Shown: positions 60,587 through 64,000 of the stretch, piece by piece
Layout of the letters: every line of letters starts with the position of its first letter
Numbering within the stretch: the stretch's first letter is position 1
From: an uncultured Clostridia bacterium
Lineage (GTDB): Bacteria > Bacillota > Clostridia > Christensenellales > Aristaeellaceae
Reading direction: 5' to 3'
DNA: 64,000 nt
Assembly: GCA_934647165.1 (NCBI GenBank)
Contig: CAKUFA010000003.1
Location: 62,001-126,000 of the forward strand
Notes under the pieces: model-generated
The model's database searches: none
What the model was told of the DNA's origin: nothing
The model's input: the letters and a program-made list of their open reading frames with translations, nothing else
Translations under genes and position numbers: made by a program

Positions 60587-61969
60587 ATGAAGCGGCGAAA
60601 GACGGCGGAGCTGATGAAAACACATCGTACAATTCGACCGGAACGGGTGATGGCGCTGGGCTTTTTGCCGGTCATTGCATTGGGGACGCTGCTGCTGGCA
60701 CTGCCTGCGGCCTCCCAAAGCGGGCAGAGCATCGGCGGCTTCAACGCGCTGTTTACGGCTACGTCCGCTGTGTGCGTCACGGGACTTGTGACAGTGGACA
60801 CGGGCACGACTTTTTCGGCATTGGGGCAGGGCGTGCTGCTGCTGTTGATTCAAACCGGCGGTCTCGGCTTCATGATTCTGGCCACGATGGTGCTCATGGC
60901 GCTTGGACGCAAATTTACCCTGCGGGACAGGATGCTGATCAAAGAGGCTACAAGCGCGGATTCTCTGTCAGGCCTGCTGCGGGTCACACGATCTTATACG
61001 TTTTTAACGCTGCTGGTGGAGCTTATCGGTGCGGTGCTGCTGGCTACACGGTTTGTGCCGCGCTTCGGCTGGGGTAAAGGCATATGGTTTTCCGTGTTTC
61101 ATGCGGTCAGCGCGTTTTGCAATGCGGGGTTTGATCTGTTCGGCGGCTTTTCCAGCCTTACGCGTTGGTGCAACGACCCAGTGGTTATACTCACCATATC
61201 CGTGCTGATTATTCTGGGCGGTTTGGGTTTTTCAGTAGTTTTTGAGGCCTTGCGGGACATCAGGCACGCACAGCGGCTGTCGCTGCATGCGAAGGTTGCG
61301 CTGGTGATGTCCGGTGCGCTGCTGGTGCTGGGTACGGCCTTCTATGCACTGGTGGAGTGGAACAACCCGGGTACGCTGGCATCCACGGCCATTTCCGGCG
61401 CGGGCAGCAAAGTGATGAACGCCTTTTTCCAATCCGTAACCATGCGAACGGCGGGGTTCAATTCCGTGCCGCTTGACCGGCTGCGGGAAGGCAGCAAGCT
61501 GTTCAGCGTGGTGCTGATGTTCATTGGCGCGTCGCCTGCATCCACAGGCGGCGGCCTTAAAACCACTACCTTTGGGGCGGTGCTGCTGATTACTCTGAGT
61601 GTAGTGCGCGGACAAAAGGACGTGAACGTGATGGGACGCCGGCTGCCAACGGATCTTTTGCGCCGGGCACTGGCGATTCTGACCATTTTTATGGCGTTTC
61701 TGTTTGTGGGTATTCTGGCCATTGTGCTGTCCGAACGGGAAGGAAAAGGCGCGGTTGATTTGATCTTCGAAGCGACCAGCGCCTTGGCGACAGTAGGCGT
61801 GTCAGCGGCGGGAACGCCGAAGCTGACCTTGGCCAGCAAGGCGCTGCTGCTGCCGATGATGTATTTGGGGAGAATCGGCCCCATGACGCTGGCGCTGGCA
61901 TTGGCCAAGCGGAAGGGCAGCGCGAACCAACATATCCGGTATCCGGAAGAAAACCTGATGATCGGTTGA
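60587..61969 (+). CDS. TrkH/KtrB family potassium uptake protein
   Basis: A 460-residue K+ channel-like transporter with four repeated M1-P-M2 units. The filter regions are visible: TSAVCVTGLVTVDTG, VSAFCNAGFDLFGGF, VTMRTAGFNSVPLD, and TSALATVGVSAAGTP. It takes up potassium with the regulatory TrkA-type protein encoded 13 bases downstream. The ATG at 60587 has AAGGAA upstream, and a good promoter lies 30 bases before it. KtrB and TrkH subtypes cannot be separated with confidence; the size is nearer KtrB. Confidence 0.93.
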   Translation: MKRRKTAELMKTHRTIRPERVMALGFLPVIALGTLLLALPAASQSGQSIGGFNALFTATSAVCVTGLVTVDTGTTFSALGQGVLLLLIQTGGLGFMILATMVLMALGRKFTLRDRMLIKEATSADSLSGLLRVTRSYTFLTLLVELIGAVLLATRFVPRFGWGKGIWFSVFHAVSAFCNAGFDLFGGFSSLTRWCNDPVVILTISVLIILGGLGFSVVFEALRDIRHAQRLSLHAKVALVMSGALLVLGTAFYALVEWNNPGTLASTAISGAGSKVMNAFFQSVTMRTAGFNSVPLDRLREGSKLFSVVLMFIGASPASTGGGLKTTTFGAVLLITLSVVRGQKDVNVMGRRLPTDLLRRALAILTIFMAFLFVGILAIVLSEREGKGAVDLIFEATSALATVGVSAAGTPKLTLASKALLLPMMYLGRIGPMTLALALAKRKGSANQHIRYPEENLMIG

Positions 61970-61981
61970 CGGAGGCAGGGC

Positions 61982-62635
61982 ATGAAAGAGAAAAAGCAAT
62001 TTCTGGTGATCGGCTTGGGGCGGTTCGGCACTAGCGTGGCGGTGAACCTTGCCAAGCTTGGGCACGAGGTGCTGGCTGTGGACAGCAGCGAGGATGCAGT
62101 GGATGCGGTGTCGCCCTATGTGACGCAGGCGATTGCAGCCAACGCCACCGATGAGGCAGTGCTGCGTTCTATCGGGCCGAGAAATTTTGATGTGGCAGTG
62201 GTATCCATTGGACAAAACATTCAGGACTCGATCCTGATTGCTGTGTTGTGCAAGGAAATGGGCGTACCCTATCTGGTGGGTAAGGCCACGGATGAACTGC
62301 ATGCGAAGGTGCTGCGCAAGGTTGGCGTGGATCGCGTGGTTTTTCCGGAAAGGGATATGGGTCAGCGGGTGGCAAAATCGCTGGTGTCGCCTAATTTCCT
62401 GGATATGCTGGAATTGTCCGGCGAATATCAGATGGTAGAAATGACCACCCCCACGGTGTGGAAGGATCGCACGCTGGTGGAAGCAAACGTGCGCCGCAAC
62501 TATGGTGTTAGTGTGATCGGCATCCGTCGGAATGAGCAGTTTATTGCATCCCCCGGTGCGGAAGAAAAGCTGCTGGACGGGGATGTGCTGCTGCTCCTTG
62601 GCCGGCAGGAGGACCTAGAAAAGCTACCGAAATAA
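61982..62635 (+). CDS. TrkA/KtrA family potassium uptake regulatory protein
   Basis: A 217-residue cytoplasmic protein with an N-terminal RCK Rossmann domain (FLVIGLGRFGTSVAVNLAKLG, residues about 7-27, with GLGRFG as dinucleotide-binding loop) and a C-terminal TrkA_C domain (about 140-217). It gates the partner channel in response to NAD(H), ATP or ADP. A single-RCK form fits the KtrA type better than the two-domain E. coli TrkA. GGAGG lies upstream of the ATG. Confidence 0.93.
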   Translation: MKEKKQFLVIGLGRFGTSVAVNLAKLGHEVLAVDSSEDAVDAVSPYVTQAIAANATDEAVLRSIGPRNFDVAVVSIGQNIQDSILIAVLCKEMGVPYLVGKATDELHAKVLRKVGVDRVVFPERDMGQRVAKSLVSPNFLDMLELSGEYQMVEMTTPTVWKDRTLVEANVRRNYGVSVIGIRRNEQFIASPGAEEKLLDGDVLLLLGRQEDLEKLPK

Positions 62636-62651
62636 AGAGGAGGATGCAACC

Positions 62652-63434
62652 ATGGCCAAACAAACTGCCCGCGTGATTGATTTTTCTGCCCCGGAAGCAC
62701 AGCCATTCGACTTTGCCGGCGATCGGCACGGTGTGCTGCTGATCCACGGTTTCACAGGCTCGGCAGGGCATATGCGGCTGATTGGCGAGCATTTGCGGGA
62801 GCAGGGCTTCACTGTCAAAGGTATCAACCTGCCGGGGCATGGCACTTCCATTGAGGACATGGCGCATTATGGCTGGCAGCAATGGCTTCAGGCAGCGAAG
62901 GAAGCCTTTCTCCAGCTGAAGGAAAAGTGCGATTATGTGAGCGTTTCCGGCCTGAGCATGGGCGGTGTTCTGTCCCTGATCCTGGCCGAACAGATGGATG
63001 TGACGGCAGTGGCACCCATTTCCGCCCCCATGGCGGTGCAGAACAAGGCCATGGCGCTGGCCGGATCGGCGTCCCTGTTTATCAAAACCATTGCGTGGGG
63101 AACTGATCCTGAGCGCAAAAAAATGCTTGACCAGCGCTATGATTACGGCTATACAGGCTTCCCAACCCGGCGGGCGGTGGACTTATCCCACCTCATCAAG
63201 CTGGCAAGGCGTAATCTGTTTGCGATCACATGCCCGGTGCTGGCGGTGCAGTCCCACGGGGATGAGACCATCTCCACCGACAGCGCAGAGGTGATTGTGA
63301 ACGGTGTTTCCAGCAAACAGAAAGACATCCTCTGGCTGGACAAAGTGCCCCATGTATGCACCATTTCCTGCGAACACCAGCGCATTGCCGACAGCATTGG
63401 CCGACTGCTGCGCGAGGCGGAAAAAGAAGCATAA
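62652..63434 (+). CDS. Alpha/beta hydrolase (carboxylesterase / monoacylglycerol lipase-like)
   Basis: A 260-residue serine hydrolase with HG oxyanion segment LLIHGFTGSAG, INLPGHGTSIED, nucleophile elbow SVSGLSMGGVLSL, Asp region LAVQSHGDETIS, and catalytic His in KVPHVCTI. It resembles Est30-type carboxylesterases and monoacylglycerol lipases. No signal peptide is seen. The ATG at 62652 lies 17 bases after the trkA stop with GAGGAGG-like bases, so it may be part of that operon; a terminator follows. Confidence 0.85.
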   Translation: MAKQTARVIDFSAPEAQPFDFAGDRHGVLLIHGFTGSAGHMRLIGEHLREQGFTVKGINLPGHGTSIEDMAHYGWQQWLQAAKEAFLQLKEKCDYVSVSGLSMGGVLSLILAEQMDVTAVAPISAPMAVQNKAMALAGSASLFIKTIAWGTDPERKKMLDQRYDYGYTGFPTRRAVDLSHLIKLARRNLFAITCPVLAVQSHGDETISTDSAEVIVNGVSSKQKDILWLDKVPHVCTISCEHQRIADSIGRLLREAEKEA

Positions 63435-63437
63435 AGA

Positions 63438-63482
63438 AAGGGTCTGCGAAGCGCTGCCGCAATGCTTCACAGACCTTTTTTT
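63438..63482. terminator. Terminator between the hydrolase and degV genes
   Basis: GGTCTG-C-GAAGC (63441-63452) pairs with GCTTC-A-CAGACC (63464-63475), followed by eight T on the plus strand. On the minus strand the T run is poorer but the hairpin can serve both convergent genes. Confidence 0.75.
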
Positions 63483-64000
63483 TATGCTTTTTTTATCCAG
63501 GACATGGCGGTCATGTTTGGACCGACGTAGGTGCCGATGACTGTGCCCACATAGCGTTGCAGAATGGGTGCACCCTGCGCTGCACCGCTGCCCTGAATAA
63601 AGGAAATCACCGCGCGCGTTTCCTCATCACACATGGCGCCCGCAACAATGACCGGATAGGCCGGATCCGGCGGGCAAGCGCGAAGCTGATCGGCATACCA
63701 CTGATAGACTTTGGCATGGCTGCGGCATAATCCGGCCTGGTGCAGCCGACCATCGCTCATACGGAGCATCAGCTTGATGTGCAGCGAGGAACCTACCGCG
63801 CCGACCGCGGCATTCAGCCGACCGCCCAGAACAAGGTACTTCAACTCATCCAGTTGGCCAACCAACTGGCAGTGCTCGCGTATTTCCAGGAGCTTTTTTG
63901 CCAGCACAGCGCCGCTTGCCATGGTGCTGCGCATGTGCAGGGCGGCCAGCACAAGCTGTGCTTCTCCGAGGGAGGCGCTTAAGGAATCAATCAGGTGCAC
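63482..64000 (-). CDS. DegV family protein, 5' end outside the window
   Basis: At least 172 residues of a DegV protein; the gene continues past the right edge. The fragment shows VHLIDSLSASLGEAQLVL at the left, then LKYLVLGGRLNAAVGAVGSSLHIKLML and the C-terminal RYVGTVIGTYVGPNMTAMSW. DegV proteins bind fatty acids, some serving as FakB with a fatty acid kinase. The N-terminal part with the head-group binding residues is missing, so substrate specificity cannot be read. Confidence 0.9.
   Translation of the reverse strand: MHLIDSLSASLGEAQLVLAALHMRSTMASGAVLAKKLLEIREHCQLVGQLDELKYLVLGGRLNAAVGAVGSSLHIKLMLRMSDGRLHQAGLCRSHAKVYQWYADQLRACPPDPAYPVIVAGAMCDEETRAVISFIQGSGAAQGAPILQRYVGTVIGTYVGPNMTAMSWIKKA

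Overview
The window looks like a chromosomal segment of a spore-forming anaerobe of the class Clostridia with a fairly high GC content. The evidence is three core sporulation genes (spoVT, spoIIP, spoIVA), an Rnf ion-pumping complex, pyruvate phosphate dikinase, strong AGGAGG-type ribosome binding sites with frequent GTG starts, and clear sigma-A promoters. The lineage cannot be named from the sequence alone; a gut-type Christensenellales or Oscillospirales member is a guess. No rRNA, tRNA, CRISPR array, insertion sequence or prophage was seen.

Layout. 1-4.2 kb: end fragment of a DUF1292 gene, NADP isocitrate dehydrogenase, a PadR regulator with its SGD-repeat (DUF4097) partner behind an imperfectly duplicated leader, and exonuclease III. 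4.2-7.2 kb (minus): a hexuronate catabolism operon iclR-eda-kdgK, in which the KDPG aldolase carries an extra VOC domain. 7.3-18.8 kb (plus): a PfkB sugar-phosphate kinase and an acetyltransferase; an envelope and isoprenoid run (hydrolase, membrane-anchored MurF-like ligase, D-Ala-D-Ala ligase, membrane protein, dxs, tlyA); argR-recN behind an ARG box; a FlaR-like kinase. 19-23.7 kb: rnfC-D-E-A-B, with rnfG missing from its usual place between D and E. 23.8-30.3 kb: ppdK with a three-hairpin leader, then galT and a CapD/PglF-type sugar dehydratase on the minus strand.

30.4-35.5 kb: spoVT, a 757-residue protein of unknown function, and a DUF1614-spoIIP pair. 35.5-37.9 kb (minus): a polar amino acid ABC transporter. 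38-43.4 kb: a lipid kinase, an acidic-tailed small protein, and a five-gene minus-strand operon (small membrane protein, DUF4230, P-loop kinase, C39-like protein, LacX-like epimerase). 43.5-51.7 kb (minus): a DUF3899-oppABCDF peptide importer followed by a serine beta-lactamase-like hydrolase. 51.8-56.8 kb: an amidohydrolase divergent from an (alpha/alpha)6-barrel glycosidase and a GH43-GH28 fusion, then a ribbon-helix-helix protein. 56.9-64 kb: spoIVA, a phosphoribosyltransferase, a MATE exporter, a TrkH/TrkA potassium system, an alpha/beta hydrolase and a truncated DegV protein.

How parts may work together (inference): the GH28-type polysaccharide enzyme could feed uronic acids into the kdgK/eda pathway; PPDK links pyruvate to PEP while Rnf couples ferredoxin and NAD to an ion gradient; and the Opp importer with its neighbouring serine hydrolase suggests peptide uptake. 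The most distinctive observations are the Rnf operon without rnfG, the duplicated leader with two small ORFs upstream of padR, the GH43-GH28 and aldolase-VOC fusions, the uncharacterised 757-residue protein, the PPDK leader hairpins, and a near-identical terminator hairpin at two loci.
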